Of a stretch of DNA of 64,000 nucleotides, positions 41,589-50,146 are shown one piece after another (the first letter of the stretch is position 1; each line of letters opens with the position of its first letter). This DNA is from Gordonia hankookensis (GTDB lineage Bacteria > Actinomycetota > Actinomycetes > Mycobacteriales > Mycobacteriaceae). The stretch covers positions 62,001 to 126,000 of the forward strand of contig NZ_JACWMS010000002.1 of assembly GCF_014673215.1 (NCBI RefSeq), written 5' to 3'. The notes below the pieces were generated by a model. It had not been told where the DNA came from, did not search any database, and saw only the letters and a list, made by a program, of their open reading frames with translations. The position numbers and the translations under genes were made by a program.

Positions 41589-42720
41589 GGACCTCGACGA
41601 CCGTCGCCGATCCGATGCCGCCGCCCGCACACATCGATGCGACGCCGATACCCCCGCCACGCCTTCTCAATTCATAGACCAGCGTGGTCAGCATCCGGGC
41701 GCCACTCGCCGCGACCGGGTGCCCGAGCGAGCACCCACTGCCGCTCACGTTGACGATCTCGGGATCGATGTCGAGCAGCTTCACGCATGCGACACAGTTC
41801 GCGGCGAAGGCCTCGTTGATCTCGAACAGATCGACGTCCGACAGTGAGAGTCCCGCGCGCTTGAGCGCTTTCGGGATCGCGGTCACCGGCGACAGGCCGG
41901 TCTGCGCCGGATCGACACCCACCGACGCCCACGACCGAACCGTGGCCAGCGCCGGCAATCCGAGTTCGTCACTCGCGATCGCGAGCACCGCGGCCGCGTC
42001 GTTCGCTCCGCTGGCGTTACCCGCGGTGATGGAGAAACCTTCGATCTCGGGGTGGAGCGGTTTGAGCGATGCCAGCTTCTCCAGGCTCGTCTCCCGCCGC
42101 GGATGTTCGTCGACGGAGAACAGACCGTGGACGGTCTTGATCGGCACGATCTCCTCGTCGAACCGCCCGGCATCGATCGCGGCGATCGCGTTGCGGTGCG
42201 AGCGCAGCGCCCACTCGTCCATCTCGGTCCGCGAGATGCCCGCCGCAACAGCCGAATTCCAACCGACGGTGATCGACATGTCCTTGTTCGGCGCATCAGG
42301 CTGGTTGGGATGGGTCGGCGACATCCAGGGCTCGATCCACTCCTCACCCACCCGGAACCTCGACTTCGGCGAGGTGGACGCGGAATTGACGCCCCCGGCC
42401 AGGATCACGGTGTCCATGCCTGCCCGGATGCTGCCGGCCGCGGTCTGCACCGCGGCTAGCCCGGCCGCGCAGTGCCGGTTGACCGCGAGGCCCGGTACGT
42501 CGACCAGGCCCGCTGTGATCGCGGCGTGACGCGCGATCACGCCGCCGCCGTAGAGGCCCTCGCCGAGGATCACGTCGTCGACGGGCGCGGAACCCAGGTC
42601 CTCGACGACGGCCGCGACGGTGTGTTCGGCGAGGTCGAAGGCATCGGTGTCGCGCAACGTTCCCTTGAACGCGGTTCCGATCGGCGTCCGGCGAGCGGAA
42701 ACGATGACGGCATCAGGCAT
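41581..42720 (-). CDS. Thiolase (acetyl-CoA acetyltransferase family)
   Basis: A 379-residue thiolase. The nucleophilic cysteine is in NRHCAAGLAAVQ; NEAFAANC, GCSLGHPVAASGARM (histidine) and CAGGGIGSATVVE (second cysteine) follow. The A-A-G after the cysteine is less usual than S-S-G but occurs in FadA5-like and other degradative thiolases. It cleaves a 3-ketoacyl-CoA. Overlaps on both sides (8 bases each) couple it to the ligase and the MeaB-like gene. Confidence 0.92.
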   Translation of the reverse strand: MPDAVIVSARRTPIGTAFKGTLRDTDAFDLAEHTVAAVVEDLGSAPVDDVILGEGLYGGGVIARHAAITAGLVDVPGLAVNRHCAAGLAAVQTAAGSIRAGMDTVILAGGVNSASTSPKSRFRVGEEWIEPWMSPTHPNQPDAPNKDMSITVGWNSAVAAGISRTEMDEWALRSHRNAIAAIDAGRFDEEIVPIKTVHGLFSVDEHPRRETSLEKLASLKPLHPEIEGFSITAGNASGANDAAAVLAIASDELGLPALATVRSWASVGVDPAQTGLSPVTAIPKALKRAGLSLSDVDLFEINEAFAANCVACVKLLDIDPEIVNVSGSGCSLGHPVAASGARMLTTLVYELRRRGGGIGVASMCAGGGIGSATVVEVHG

Positions 42721-44185
42721 TGTTCTTCTCCAGTTCGGTGTTCTGCTCAGCGGTTGCCAGGTCATTCATCAGAGTGCGGCGCAGCAGTTTTCCGGTTTCG
42801 GTGCGTGGCAGGACGGGCGTGAACACGATCGAGTCCGGGGTCTTGGACGAGCGCAACCGGTCGCGGACCCAGGTCCTGATCTCCTCGGGATCTCCCTCGC
42901 CGACGACGACGGCCACCAGCCGTTGTCCCCACTCCGGGTCCGCCACTCCGACGACCGCCGCCTCGGCGACGGCGGGATGCTCCATCAACACGTCCTCGAT
43001 CTCGGCCGGGGCGATGTTCTCACCGCCCCGGATGATGGTGTCGTCGGCGCGGCCCTCGATGTAGAGGTACCCATCGTCGTCGAGGCGGCCGAGATCACGT
43101 GTCGGAAACCATCCCTCGTCGTCGAGCACGCTCCGGCCCCCGTACTCACCCGAGATCTGATCCCCGCGGACGAACACGAGCCCCTCGACCCCGGCCGGCA
43201 GGTGTTCGCCGTCCTCGTCACGGATGGTGACCTCGATGCCGGGCAATGGGCGGCCCACGGAACCGAGACGACCGCGGATCGCGGCATCGTCGGATCCGAT
43301 GGCCACCCGGTGGTCGTCGGGAGCGAGCACCGCGATCGACGACGCGGTCTCGGTGAGTCCATAGGCATTCACGAAATTCGTGTCCGGCAGCGCCCGCAGC
43401 GCACCCTCGATCACGGATCGGGGCGTCCGCGCGCCGCCATAGGCGAGATTCTTCAGGGAGGGCAGCCCCACACCGTCGGCAGGCAATGCGTCGATCACCC
43501 GGGCGAGCATCGTCGGCACCAGCATGGCGTGGGTGACCGATTCGGATCGCACGGTGTCGATCCATTGCGCGGCATCGAATCCCGTCGCGTAGACGATCCG
43601 ACGTCCGGTGTAGAGATTGGACATCAGGTTCGTCAGTCCGGCGATGTGATAGGGCGGCACCGCGACGAGCGCCGCGTCCTCGACCGCCGCGGAGTTGAAC
43701 TCGAGTGTGTTGAACACATATGCCAGCAGGTGCCGCTGGCGTAGCACCGCTGCCTTGGGTTCCGACGTCGTCCCGCTGGTGTAGATCACGACGGCGACCG
43801 AGTCGGGATCCGACAGGTCTGCGGTGAGTTCGTCCGGGGCCGGGTCGGGACGATCGTCGAGTCCGGTGAGCCAGCGGTCGAGCTCGCCTGATCGCAGGAT
43901 CACGGCGTCGGGATGCTTGCCCTCGAGTCCCGTGAGCGCGGTGTCGCTGAGCCGGTAGTTGAGTGGCACGAACGGGATACCCGCGAACGCCGCCCCGAAG
44001 AGCGCCACCGGGTAGGCGAGGTCGTTGACGCCTTCATAGAGCACCGCCGAGTGCCCGGCGAACGAATGTGCCGCCCGCCGCGCCAGCACGGCGAGCTCCA
44101 CCGCGGTCACGGAGCGTCCGCCAGAGGTGATGACCAATCTGTCATCGACTTCTGACGCCATTTCGAGGATCATGGTGATGTTCAT
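42713..44185 (-). CDS. AMP-dependent acyl-CoA synthetase/ligase
   Basis: A 490-residue ANL ligase, a little short at the N-terminus. It carries VIYTSGTTSEPKAAVL, the A5 segment NAYGLTETASS, GWFPTRDLG, EGRADDTIIRGGENIAP and the catalytic lysine in PRTETGKLLRR. In the usual TGDLG motif the glycine is arginine here (T-R-D-L-G). ATG 44185 abuts the operator, with no ribosome site, so translation may be leaderless; ATG codons at 44173 and 44161 are alternatives. It starts the operon ligase - thiolase - MeaB-like GTPase. Confidence 0.88.
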   Translation of the reverse strand: MNITMILEMASEVDDRLVITSGGRSVTAVELAVLARRAAHSFAGHSAVLYEGVNDLAYPVALFGAAFAGIPFVPLNYRLSDTALTGLEGKHPDAVILRSGELDRWLTGLDDRPDPAPDELTADLSDPDSVAVVIYTSGTTSEPKAAVLRQRHLLAYVFNTLEFNSAAVEDAALVAVPPYHIAGLTNLMSNLYTGRRIVYATGFDAAQWIDTVRSESVTHAMLVPTMLARVIDALPADGVGLPSLKNLAYGGARTPRSVIEGALRALPDTNFVNAYGLTETASSIAVLAPDDHRVAIGSDDAAIRGRLGSVGRPLPGIEVTIRDEDGEHLPAGVEGLVFVRGDQISGEYGGRSVLDDEGWFPTRDLGRLDDDGYLYIEGRADDTIIRGGENIAPAEIEDVLMEHPAVAEAAVVGVADPEWGQRLVAVVVGEGDPEEIRTWVRDRLRSSKTPDSIVFTPVLPRTETGKLLRRTLMNDLATAEQNTELEKNNA

Positions 44186-44220
44186 GAGAACATTATTCTC
44201 TCAGAGAGAGAGTCTTAGTC
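44186..44220. promoter_or_regulatory. Operator abutting a start codon in a divergent promoter
   Basis: GAGAAC-ATT-ATTCTC (44186-44200, 11 of 12) touches the ligase ATG on the minus strand; a weak partner GAGAGA-GTC-TTAGTC is at 44206-44220. Read on the minus strand the first site contains TAATGT, a -10-like hexamer. It separates the ligase operon from the SDR pair. Confidence 0.6.
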
Positions 44221-44238
44221 GCAAGAAGGGAAATGCGA

Positions 44239-45000
44239 ATGGATATCGCGGGCACTTCAGCACTGGTGGTCGGCGGAGCCGGCGGACTGGGCGAGGCCAC
44301 GGTCCGCCGGCTGCACGCGGCCGGAGCACATGTGGTGGTGGCAGACCTCGCCGACGAGAAGGGCAAGGAACTCGAGGCCGAACTCGGCGTGCGCTATGTC
44401 CGCACCGACGCGACATCGACCGATGACGTCAATGCCGCGATCGCCGAGGCCGAGGAGGCCGCGCCGTTGCGGATCTCCGTCGACACCCACGGCGGGCCGG
44501 CGTCGGGTGGACGACTCGTCGGAAAAGACGGCAGTCCTTTGGATCTCGACGGTTTTCGGACCACCATCGACGTCTACCTGACCGGCGTCTTCAACGTCAT
44601 GCGACTGTCGGCGGCCGCGATCGCACGCCAGGAGGCGACCGACGCGGGTCGCGGCGTGATCGTGAACACCGCGTCGATCGCAGCCTACGAGGGACAGATC
44701 GGACAGCTGCCGTACTCGGCGGCCAAGGGCGGTGTGGTCGGCATGACACTCGTCGCCGCGCGCGACCTGTCGCCGCTCGGCATCCGGGTCGTCACGATCG
44801 CGCCGGGGACGTTCAACACCCCGGCGTACGGAAAGCATGCCGATCAGCTGGAGGAGCACTGGGGCAAGCAGGTTCCCTGGCCCAAGCGCATGGGACAGTC
44901 GCCCGAGTACGCGGCACTCGTGGAGCACATCTGCTCGAACGACTACCTCAACGGCGAGGTCATCCGCCTCGACGGCGCGCTGCGCTTCCCACCGAAGTGA
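44239..45000 (+). CDS. 3-hydroxyacyl-CoA dehydrogenase type-2-like SDR
   Basis: A 253-residue SDR close in pattern to the HSD10/type-2 3-hydroxyacyl-CoA dehydrogenases: [26 protein letters not shown], the serine in [14 protein letters not shown], and [28 protein letters not shown]. This group oxidises 3-hydroxyacyl-CoA with NAD, including branched and steroid substrates. ATG 44239 is favoured since AAGGG lies 8 bases upstream; ATG 44233 is in frame too. The usual NAG motif is replaced ([12 protein letters not shown]). It is coupled to the next SDR by GTGA. Confidence 0.87.
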   Translation: MDIAGTSALVVGGAGGLGEATVRRLHAAGAHVVVADLADEKGKELEAELGVRYVRTDATSTDDVNAAIAEAEEAAPLRISVDTHGGPASGGRLVGKDGSPLDLDGFRTTIDVYLTGVFNVMRLSAAAIARQEATDAGRGVIVNTASIAAYEGQIGQLPYSAAKGGVVGMTLVAARDLSPLGIRVVTIAPGTFNTPAYGKHADQLEEHWGKQVPWPKRMGQSPEYAALVEHICSNDYLNGEVIRLDGALRFPPK

Positions 45001-45767
45001 CCGTCCTCGACGGCAAGGTCGCCTTCGTCGCCGGCGCGAGCCGGGGCATCGGGGCGGCCGTCGCCGCGGCACTGGCCTCGGCCGGTGCCGCGGTGGCGGT
45101 GGCGGCCCGCACCGAGACGGTCGGACGCGTCCCGGGCACGATCCACGATGTCGCCCAGTCGATCACCGCGGCGGGCGGTAAGGCGCTCCCGGTCGCGTGT
45201 GACATCACCGACGAACAATCGGTGGCCTCCGCGTTCGACACCACCGCCGACGCATTCGGCGGTATCGACATCGTGGTCGCGAACGCCGGTGTGCTGTGGC
45301 TCGGGCCCGTCGAGTCGACACCGCTCAAACGGTGGCAACTCTGCCTCGATGTGAATCTGACCGGGACGTTCCTGGTGACCAGGGCCGCGATCCCGCATCT
45401 GCGGGCGCGCGGCGGGGGCTCTCTGATCGCGGTCACGACGAGTGGTGTCGGGATGATCGACCGCGGGGCCAACGCGTACTGGGTTTCCAAGGCTGCGGTG
45501 GAGCGGCTCTATCTCGGTCTGGCACACGACCTTCGCGACGACGACGTCGCGGTCAACTGTCTGAGCCCGACCCGGGTGGTTCTCACCGAGGGCTGGCAGG
45601 CCGCCGGTGGCGGACGGGAGATTCCGCCGGAGATGGTCGAGCCACCGGAGACCATGGGCCATGCCACGACGATCCTGGCCGCACAGCGAGCCGACGGCAT
45701 CACCGGAACGGTCCAGCGTTCCGAGGAACTGCTGGCCGCTCACTCCCCAGCCGCCCGGCGGTCCTGA
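44997..45767 (+). CDS. Short-chain dehydrogenase/reductase
   Basis: A 256-residue SDR: AGASRGIGAAVA, then AARTETVGRVPGTIHDVAQSI, a loop like that of HSDL2-type and mycobacterial NADP-dependent SDRs, VANAGVLW, serine in VTTSGVG, and Y-W-V-S-K. All catalytic residues are present. The A-A-R after beta-2 suggests NADP. GTG start overlaps the previous stop as GTGA. Its partner is the type-2-like SDR, so the two may act on successive hydroxyls. It ends before a hairpin. Confidence 0.85.
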   Translation: MTVLDGKVAFVAGASRGIGAAVAAALASAGAAVAVAARTETVGRVPGTIHDVAQSITAAGGKALPVACDITDEQSVASAFDTTADAFGGIDIVVANAGVLWLGPVESTPLKRWQLCLDVNLTGTFLVTRAAIPHLRARGGGSLIAVTTSGVGMIDRGANAYWVSKAAVERLYLGLAHDLRDDDVAVNCLSPTRVVLTEGWQAAGGGREIPPEMVEPPETMGHATTILAAQRADGITGTVQRSEELLAAHSPAARRS

Positions 45768-45779
45768 ACCTCCCGGGAT

Positions 45780-45846
45780 TCTGGCCGCACCAGCGTCTTC
45801 CGGCGTGCAGCTGATGCTGCAGCCAGAGGCCGACGGTGCGGCCAGA
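45780..45846. terminator. Possible terminator: 11-bp repeat arms with structured loop
   Basis: TCTGGCCGCAC (45780-45790) pairs with GTGCGGCCAGA (45836-45846); the 45-base interior contains a smaller GCAGCTGATGCTGC-like stem. It lies between convergent genes. Confidence 0.5.
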
Positions 45847-45855
45847 ACGGCCGAC

Positions 45856-46623
45856 TCAGCTCTTGGGCGCCGTCAGACGCGCGATGGTGGCCCGGAAGTC
45901 GTCGGTCTGGAACGAGAGATCCTCGGCCGCATTTGCGTAGTCGAGGCTCGCGAGCACCGCTCGTTCGAGGTGGATGTTGAGCATTCGCTTGGTGGACTCG
46001 ACGGCCTGCTGCGGCAGCTCCATCATCTTCTTCGCGCACGCGACCGCCTCGGCGAAGGGGTCGTCGGCCACGTGGTTCGCCAGCCCGAGTCCGACCGCCC
46101 GTTCCGCCGAGATCCGGGTGCCGGTCAGCGCGAACTCCTTGGCCTGCAACAGACTTATCTGCAGTGGCCAGGTCAGCGGACCCCCATCGGCCGCGACCAG
46201 GCCGACCTGGACGTGCGGGTCGGCCAGGTAGGCCGCCGGATTCATGTACACCATGTCGCTGAGGGCGACGAGAGTGCATCCCAGCCCCACCGCGGGCCCG
46301 TTGACCGCACTGATCACCGGGACCCGGCACCTGGCCATGCCGAGCACCAGTTCACGCCCGTGCCGAATGGTCTTGGCCCGCAGAGCCGGGTCCTCACCGA
46401 GCTCCTTGAGATAGCCGAAGTCACCTCCCGCCGAGAACGCCTTGCCACGACCCGTGAGCACTGCGGCGCGCACCTCCGGGTCCTCACTCAGGCGCGTCCA
46501 CAGGTCGGCCAGACCGGAATGCAGGGCGTCGTTGACCGCGTTGAGTGCGTCGGGACGATTCAGCGTGATGATCCGCAGTGGCCCCTCTGCGGTGACCTCG
46601 ATCTCCTCGGGCATCCCGTACAT
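45856..46623 (-). CDS. Crotonase-family enoyl-CoA hydratase/isomerase
   Basis: A 255-residue crotonase. FSAGGDFGYL and NGPAVGLGCTLVALSD form the oxyanion hole. The first hydratase glutamate is replaced by threonine (GCTLVA); the second region is GLVAADGGPLTWP, with the aspartate typical of PaaG-like isomerases. ATG 46623 follows the ACAD stop after one base and has GGGAG upstream. It closes the operon of ligase and ACAD pair, 50016-45856. Confidence 0.85.
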   Translation of the reverse strand: MYGMPEEIEVTAEGPLRIITLNRPDALNAVNDALHSGLADLWTRLSEDPEVRAAVLTGRGKAFSAGGDFGYLKELGEDPALRAKTIRHGRELVLGMARCRVPVISAVNGPAVGLGCTLVALSDMVYMNPAAYLADPHVQVGLVAADGGPLTWPLQISLLQAKEFALTGTRISAERAVGLGLANHVADDPFAEAVACAKKMMELPQQAVESTKRMLNIHLERAVLASLDYANAAEDLSFQTDDFRATIARLTAPKS

Positions 46624-46624
46624 G

Positions 46625-47710
46625 TCACACTCCCAATCCGAGCAGTCTCGATGCGATGATGTTCTTCTGGATCTGCGACGTACCGCCCATGACACTCTGT
46701 GCACGGCTGTACAGGTACGCGCTCAACAGTTCCGGATCCTTGGTCCCGCCGACCGACACAGCCGCGTGGCCGACGGACTGATCGACCCAGGTCATCAAGA
46801 GTTTGTCCAGCGATCCCTCCGACGTGTGCGAGACACCGTCGAGTTGTTCGGACAGGCGCCTGCGCACGTGCAGTCGCAGCATCTCGGTCTGCACTGCCGC
46901 CCAGGCGATCTCTTCCGAGTACTCGTCCGAGCGCTTGGCCAGCTGGCGCACGAGTTTGCCGTAGCGGGCCACATATCCCAGCGTCGAGGGCTCCCGCTCG
47001 TGCCCGACGACGGTCATCGCGAGCGGCCATCCTTCGCCTGGTGCGCCGACCATCTGATCAGCCGGCACCCGCGCGCCCTCGAAGAGCACCTGGCCGAATT
47101 CCGTGGTGATGCCGCTCATCATCTTCAGTGGCCGCTGTTCGATCCCCTCCTGCTTCATCGAGATGATGAACGCGGAGATGCCGCGGTGCCGAGGGGCCTC
47201 GGGATCGGTACGGGCCAACAGCAGACACCAATCCGCCACGTCGGAATAGCTCGTCCAGATCTTGTGCCCGTTGATCACGTAGTCGTCGCCCTCACGGGTC
47301 GCGGTGGTCCGCAACGACGCCAGATCCGATCCTGCGCCGGGTTCCGAGAATCCCTGGCACCAGCGCTCGGTGCCGTCGATCATTCCCGGCAGGAACCGTT
47401 CCTGCAGTTCCGGACTCGCATGGCGCCCGAGCCCGTGCAGCAGATAGCCCAGGCTCGGCCGCGGCGGCGCGCCGGCACGGGCGATCTCCTCGTCGAGGAT
47501 CACGTCGTAGACCGGCGCCAGGTCGTGGCCACCGAATTTCGCCGGCCAGGAGAGGCCGAAGAAGCCTGCCTCGTAGAGCGCCTGGTGCCACTCGCCCTGG
47601 CGGGCCCAGTATTCGTCACCGGACGTAGGGAACTCGGCGGCGTGCTCGGAGAGCCAGCCCCGCAGTCGTTCCCGGAATGCGCTTTCGTCGGTGGAGTCAC
47701 GATAGTCCAA
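46625..47710 (-). CDS. Acyl-CoA dehydrogenase, large subunit of a third heteromeric pair
   Basis: A 361-residue ACAD with QGFSEPGAGSDLAS, HKIWTSYSDVAD, VVGHEREPS (candidate catalytic glutamate in H-E-R) and VMGGTSQIQKNIIASRLLGLG. It matches the enzymes at 32130 and 35635 in layout. The start is TTG 47710, preceded by AAGGAG with good spacing, and overlaps the partner gene by 14 bases. Confidence 0.9.
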   Translation of the reverse strand: MDYRDSTDESAFRERLRGWLSEHAAEFPTSGDEYWARQGEWHQALYEAGFFGLSWPAKFGGHDLAPVYDVILDEEIARAGAPPRPSLGYLLHGLGRHASPELQERFLPGMIDGTERWCQGFSEPGAGSDLASLRTTATREGDDYVINGHKIWTSYSDVADWCLLLARTDPEAPRHRGISAFIISMKQEGIEQRPLKMMSGITTEFGQVLFEGARVPADQMVGAPGEGWPLAMTVVGHEREPSTLGYVARYGKLVRQLAKRSDEYSEEIAWAAVQTEMLRLHVRRRLSEQLDGVSHTSEGSLDKLLMTWVDQSVGHAAVSVGGTKDPELLSAYLYSRAQSVMGGTSQIQKNIIASRLLGLGV

Positions 47711-48605
47711 GGTCGATCTCCTTCAGGCTCACCGGAAAGTTCTCGGTAGACACCAGAACTCGCCGCAGATGGACGTGGGCGAGGCATTCCCACGTGTTGC
47801 CGATGCCGCCGTGCACTTGAATCGAGTTCTCGCACACGGTCCGGGCGGATCGTGCGCAGTACAGCTTGGCCATCTGGGCGGCACCGACCGCTTCGGCCGG
47901 TGCCAGTTCGTCGACCGCCCACGCCGCGTGGCGGAGAATGCTCGCCGAACCCTCGAGTACGGCGAGACTCTCGGCCAGCATGTGGCCGACGGCCTGATAG
48001 GAGCCGATCGTCTTCCCGTACTGCTCCCGGATCTTGGCGTAGTCACAGGCCAGGGCCTGGGCGCCACGGGCCGCTCCGAGGATGTCGGCGGCGGTCACCA
48101 CCAATGCCAGTGCACGAAAGCGTTGCGCGTCGTCGGCCGACAGCGTCGCGATCGACGAATCATTCACCGTGTCAACGTTCTTGGCGACCCGTGTGAGGTC
48201 TTCTGACGGCACGATCCCGCCGGCGGTCCCCTCCCGGACGGAGGTTCCGTCCAGGGTCACCACGCGGTCGAGACCATCGGCGTCGGGGGCGAGGCCGTCG
48301 ATTGCCAGGGTTGCCGCGGCTGCACCGTCTCCGGCGTGCCGGAGCAGATCGTCGGCGAGGATCGGTCCGAGGAAGGCCGCGTCGACCAGTCCTCTGCCGA
48401 ACTCTTCGGCAACGATCGCGACCTCGACACCGGTCGCGCCGTCGGACCGGAGACTGCGCCAGCCTGTTCGGTCGATCGTCGCCGCGAGCCGATCCCGCCT
48501 GGTGCCGTCCTCGAGGTCGGCGACCGCGCCGGGACCCAGATCGTCGGCCAGTTTGGCTGCGGCGTCGCGCAATTGCGATTGCTCACTTGTCAGACGTACA
48601 TCCAT
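47697..48605 (-). CDS. Acyl-CoA dehydrogenase-like partner subunit
   Basis: A 302-residue ACAD-like protein with no recognisable central flavin motif. The C-terminal half has CDYAKIREQYGKTIGSYQAVGHMLAESLA and SIQVHGGIGNTWECLAHVHLRR, the pattern of the smaller partner in FadE-type pairs. ATG 48605 has GGAGGAG upstream and lies 23 bases inside the end of the ligase gene. Confidence 0.88.
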   Translation of the reverse strand: MDVRLTSEQSQLRDAAAKLADDLGPGAVADLEDGTRRDRLAATIDRTGWRSLRSDGATGVEVAIVAEEFGRGLVDAAFLGPILADDLLRHAGDGAAAATLAIDGLAPDADGLDRVVTLDGTSVREGTAGGIVPSEDLTRVAKNVDTVNDSSIATLSADDAQRFRALALVVTAADILGAARGAQALACDYAKIREQYGKTIGSYQAVGHMLAESLAVLEGSASILRHAAWAVDELAPAEAVGAAQMAKLYCARSARTVCENSIQVHGGIGNTWECLAHVHLRRVLVSTENFPVSLKEIDLGLS

Positions 48606-50016
48606 GGCTCTCCTCCAACACTCTGTCTCTCACCACCGTGTCTCTCAGCACGCGGCGCAGCACCTTGCCCGACGGGAGCCGGGGTATGTCGTCGACGAAC
48701 ACGATCGCGCTCGGCCGCTTGTAGGTGGCCAGCGATGCACCGACGAGGTCGATGAGGTCGCCGGGTTCGATCGGCGTGACCGTCCGCACCGCGGCGACGA
48801 TGCGTTCACCCCCGACTCCGTCGTCGACGCCGAACACCGCGCAGTCGGCAACCGCGAGATGCCCGTGCAGCACCGCTTCGATCTCCGCCGGCGCCACCTG
48901 GAAGCCACGGACCTTGATCATCTCCTTCGAGCGATCGACGAGGGCGATCCAGCCATCGTCGTCCACCACACCGACGTCACCGGTGCGATACCAGCCGTCC
49001 ACGAAGGCGTCGTCGTTCTCGGATTCGGGCAGATAGCCCGCCATCAGGGACGGGGACCGGACCACGATCTCTCCGGGCACCCCCGGCGGCGACGGCGCAC
49101 GCGTCTCGAGGTCGACAGCCCGGACGTGCACGCCGGGGACCGCACGGCCCACGGTGTCGAGACGCGCCCCGTCGATCGGGTTGCAGGCGATCACCGGGAC
49201 TTCGCTGGCACCGTAGGCGGGCAACCAACCGACACCCGTACGGCGGGTGACCTCCTCTGCGACACTCGTCGTCACGGGCGTTGCGCCCCACATGATGTAC
49301 CGGAGGGAGGACAGATCGAAACTCTCCAGATCCGGATGCGATGCGATCGCCAACGCGATCGGTGCGACCGCCATCTCGACGGTGATCCGGTCGATCTCGA
49401 TGTGCCTGAGCATGGTGTCGAGGTCGAAACGGCGGTGCAGCCGAACCCAGACGCCCGTATCGAGTGCGGTGACGATGTTGAGAAGGCCGAGGATGTGCGA
49501 CGGCGGGGTGAGCACCTGGATGCGATCCGCGTCGGTCAGCTCCAGCGCAACCCGCCAATGCCGGACAGCGGCACCAAAGGACGCATGGGTGTGCCGCACG
49601 GCCTTGGGCAGACCCGTGGTGCCCGAGCTGAACACGAACACAGCGTCGTCCTCGGGGTCCGGTTCTGCGAACGCCGCACCTCCGCGCGGGATCGTCTCGT
49701 CGAGATCGCGCATGGTCATCAGACCGGCCAGGACCGCGTTGTCGCCGACCGCGTGGGTGGCGCCCGAAACGTCGAGCGCATGAGTGACCTCGACCGTTCG
49801 CCACGCGGGACTGATCAGCACCACGGCCGCACCGAGCCGCCAGATGGCACGCACGGCCACGACGAATTCAGGGCGATTGGAGGACATCAGGGCGACCCGC
49901 GAACCCCGTCGCACCCCGGCCGCCGAGAGTTCGGCGGCAAGGCCGCCTGCCAGCTCATCGAGTTGGCGAAGGGTGTAGGTCGCGTCGTCGAAGGCGAGGG
50001 CCACTGCCTCCGTCAC
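48583..50016 (-). CDS. AMP-dependent acyl-CoA synthetase/ligase
   Basis: A 477-residue ANL ligase: VFSSGTTGLPKAVRHTH, the A5 segment PAYGASEVP, GWYRTGDVG, LVDRSKEMIKVRGFQVAP and the catalytic lysine in RLPSGKVLRR. The K-V-R-G-F-Q hinge resembles the 4-coumarate/long-chain CoA ligases. GTG 50016 has a GGGGGTG box 6 bases upstream. It is first in the operon with the third ACAD pair and a crotonase. The divergent gene is the KshB-like reductase, and the operator at 50076-50111 lies between them. Confidence 0.88.
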   Translation of the reverse strand: MTEAVALAFDDATYTLRQLDELAGGLAAELSAAGVRRGSRVALMSSNRPEFVVAVRAIWRLGAAVVLISPAWRTVEVTHALDVSGATHAVGDNAVLAGLMTMRDLDETIPRGGAAFAEPDPEDDAVFVFSSGTTGLPKAVRHTHASFGAAVRHWRVALELTDADRIQVLTPPSHILGLLNIVTALDTGVWVRLHRRFDLDTMLRHIEIDRITVEMAVAPIALAIASHPDLESFDLSSLRYIMWGATPVTTSVAEEVTRRTGVGWLPAYGASEVPVIACNPIDGARLDTVGRAVPGVHVRAVDLETRAPSPPGVPGEIVVRSPSLMAGYLPESENDDAFVDGWYRTGDVGVVDDDGWIALVDRSKEMIKVRGFQVAPAEIEAVLHGHLAVADCAVFGVDDGVGGERIVAAVRTVTPIEPGDLIDLVGASLATYKRPSAIVFVDDIPRLPSGKVLRRVLRDTVVRDRVLEESHGCTSDK

Positions 50017-50075
50017 GCCATCACCCCCTTCGGACAGATTCCGGTCGAATCACCGGGATCTCCCACAAGCACCTT

Positions 50076-50111
50076 GAGAAGATCGTACCTCAATGAGAGA
50101 ATATAGTTCTC
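50076..50111. promoter_or_regulatory. Paired operator between ligase operon and reductase gene
   Basis: GAGAAT-ATA-GTTCTC (50097-50111, 11 of 12) with a weak partner GAGAAG-ATC-GTACCT (50076-50090), centres 21 bp apart. TATAGT (50102-50107) inside the strong site is a consensus-like -10 for the reductase gene. Confidence 0.65.
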
Positions 50112-50146
50112 ACAGAGGCAGAATCTCAATACCGAGAGGATGGACC

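Noticed and set aside
48082..50106. A plus-strand open frame of 674 codons
   Set aside because: Antisense to a ligase and an ACAD-like gene with clear motifs; low-complexity Arg/His/Asp composition.
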